From positions 1-64,000 of the forward strand of contig NZ_LPUY01000008.1 in the NCBI RefSeq assembly GCF_001518015.1: 64,000 bases of DNA, given 5' to 3'. Numbering within the stretch: position 1 is the first letter of the stretch; each line of letters begins with the position of its first letter. Position numbers and translations under genes: made by a program. Origin of the DNA: Tritonibacter horizontis. GTDB taxonomy: Bacteria > Pseudomonadota > Alphaproteobacteria > Rhodobacterales > Rhodobacteraceae. The notes beneath the pieces are model-generated. The model was given only the letters and a program-made list of their open reading frames with translations. It searched no databases and had not been told where the DNA came from. Below, piece after piece: positions 62,630-64,000 of this stretch.

Positions 62630-64000
62630 TCAGTAGCGATAGTGCTCCGGCTTGAACGGGCCTTCAGGTTTGACGCCGATATAGGCCGCTTGCTCCGGTG
62701 ACAGCTTTGTCAGCTTGGCACCAACACGATCAAGGTGCAGGGCCGCAACCTTTTCATCAAGATGCTTCGGCAGGATATAGACGTCGTTTTTGTAGTCATC
62801 GCCCTTGGTCCACAGCTCGATCTGGGCCAGAACCTGATTGGTGAAGGAAGCCGACATCACGAAGGACGGATGCCCCGTGGCATTGCCGAGGTTCAACAAA
62901 CGGCCCTGAGACAGCAGGATGATCCGATTGCCCGAAGGCAGCTCGATCATATCCACCTGTTCCTTGATGTTGGTCCACTTGTGGTTTTTCAGGCTCGCGA
63001 CCTGAATTTCATTGTCGAAGTGGCCGATGTTGCCGACGATGGCCATATCCTTCATCTCGCGCATATGCTCGATGCGGATAATGTCCTTGTTACCCGTGGT
63101 GGTGATGAAAATGTCCGCGTCCAGGGCCTCTTCCAGCAACACAACTTCGAAACCATCCATTGCCGCCTGAAGGGCACAGATTGGATCTGCTTCGGTAACC
63201 TTGACGCGTGCACCAGCGCCGCTCAGGGATGCTGCAGAGCCTTTACCGACGTCGCCATAGCCGCAAACCACCGCAACCTTGCCCGCCATCATGGTATCTG
63301 TGGCGCGGCGGATACCGTCCACGAGGCTCTCTTTACAGCCGTATTTATTGTCGAACTTGGACTTGGTGACAGAATCGTTCACGTTGATCGCCGGGAACGG
63401 AAGCTGCCCTTGCTTGACCAATTCGTACAGACGGTGAACGCCCGTCGTGGTTTCTTCCGACACGCCAACAATCTGGTCGCGCATCTTGGTGAACCAGCCC
63501 GGCGATGCCGCCATCCGTTTCTTGATCTGCGCCTTGATCACTTCTTCTTCTTCCGAGGTCGGCACCGCAATCACGTCCTCGCCCGCCTCCGCGCGTGCGC
63601 CCAGCAGCACGTAGAGGGTGGCGTCGCCGCCATCATCAAGGATCAGGTTCGGCCCTTCGGGAAACTGGAACGACCGGTCCAGATAATCCCAGTGTTCTTC
63701 CAGGCTTTGACCTTTGATTGCGAACACAGGCACACCGGATTCGGCGATAGCCGCGGCAGCGTGATCCTGAGTGGAATAGATGTTGCAGGACGCCCAGCGC
63801 ACATCAGCGCCCAGGGCGACCAATGTTTCGATCAGAACAGCCGTCTGGATGGTCATGTGCAAGGAGCCGACAATGCGCGACCCGGTCAGGGGTTTGGCCT
63901 CACCGTATTCACTGCGCAGCGCCATCAGACCCGGCATTTCAGTTTCGGCGATATCCAGCTCTTTGCGGCCAAAGCCCGCAAGCGCGATGTCCTTGACGAT
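62630..64000 (-). CDS. ahcY: Adenosylhomocysteinase (partial, 5' end outside window)
   Basis: This enzyme hydrolyses S-adenosylhomocysteine to adenosine and homocysteine with bound NAD. The frame is open to the right edge, reading [24 protein letters not shown], so only a few N-terminal residues are missing. Motifs include [15 protein letters not shown], the substrate-site segment [17 protein letters not shown] and the NAD-binding [13 protein letters not shown]. The C-terminus [13 protein letters not shown] is canonical. About 457 residues are visible. Confidence 0.97.
   Translation of the reverse strand: MVKDIALAGFGRKELDIAETEMPGLMALRSEYGEAKPLTGSRIVGSLHMTIQTAVLIETLVALGADVRWASCNIYSTQDHAAAAIAESGVPVFAIKGQSLEEHWDYLDRSFQFPEGPNLILDDGGDATLYVLLGARAEAGEDVIAVPTSEEEEVIKAQIKKRMAASPGWFTKMRDQIVGVSEETTTGVHRLYELVKQGQLPFPAINVNDSVTKSKFDNKYGCKESLVDGIRRATDTMMAGKVAVVCGYGDVGKGSAASLSGAGARVKVTEADPICALQAAMDGFEVVLLEEALDADIFITTTGNKDIIRIEHMREMKDMAIVGNIGHFDNEIQVASLKNHKWTNIKEQVDMIELPSGNRIILLSQGRLLNLGNATGHPSFVMSASFTNQVLAQIELWTKGDDYKNDVYILPKHLDEKVAALHLDRVGAKLTKLSPEQAAYIGVKPEGPFKPEHYRY

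Overview
The window looks like a chromosome segment of a marine alphaproteobacterium of the Rhodobacteraceae (Roseobacter group). I infer this from the high G+C content, from a CtrA-type flagellar gene set with flaF, flbT and motE, from a Mic60/mitofilin-like gene beside hemY and hemD, and from frequent GTG and TTG starts. I identified no organism by database search. There is no phage, insertion sequence or CRISPR array.

Layout. Positions 1-3,400 hold the tail of one gene, a chain of hairpins, a divergent GST / WYL-regulator pair with a palindromic operator candidate, and an MltB-type lytic transglycosylase. Positions 3,434-16,661 form a polyamine-type island. It has a minus-strand ABC transporter operon (ATPase, binding protein, two unusually long permeases), then a class III aminotransferase and a GntR/FCD regulator. 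A second, canonical PotFGHI-like operon follows on the plus strand and ends in an FAD-dependent amine oxidoreductase. A kinase-like phosphotransferase overlaps the end of that operon.

Positions 17,561-50,447 are one nearly continuous flagellar cluster of at least eight transcription units: fliK-flgD; flgJ-flgN-like; fliC; flaF-flbT-DUF1217; fliI; flgBC-fliEQ-flgFGAH-fliL-like; flhA-fliR-flhB-fliJ-like; fliL-DUF6468-motE-motA-TPR protein; fliF-fliH-fliN-fliP; flgE-flgK-flgL-flgI; motB. Divergent or upstream regions repeatedly carry TTAA-N7-TTAA-like CtrA boxes about 45-62 bases ahead of start codons. I see no fliG, fliM, fliD, fliS or flagellar sigma factor, so these must lie elsewhere or be absent.

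Positions 50,678-64,000 are mostly housekeeping: an acyl-CoA synthetase, a chemoreceptor, tRNA-Thr, hemY / mic60-like / hemD, the tsaD-gpsA-YciI-EVE operon, a DUF2853 protein and the 3' part of ahcY, which is cut by the window edge.

The least explained items are the DUF1217 protein with four tandem copies of its C-terminal module, the 813-residue periplasmic TPR protein of the stator operon, the enlarged polyamine-type permease pair, and simple-sequence repeats at 44,246 (7-mer) and 57,879 (in-frame 6-mer).
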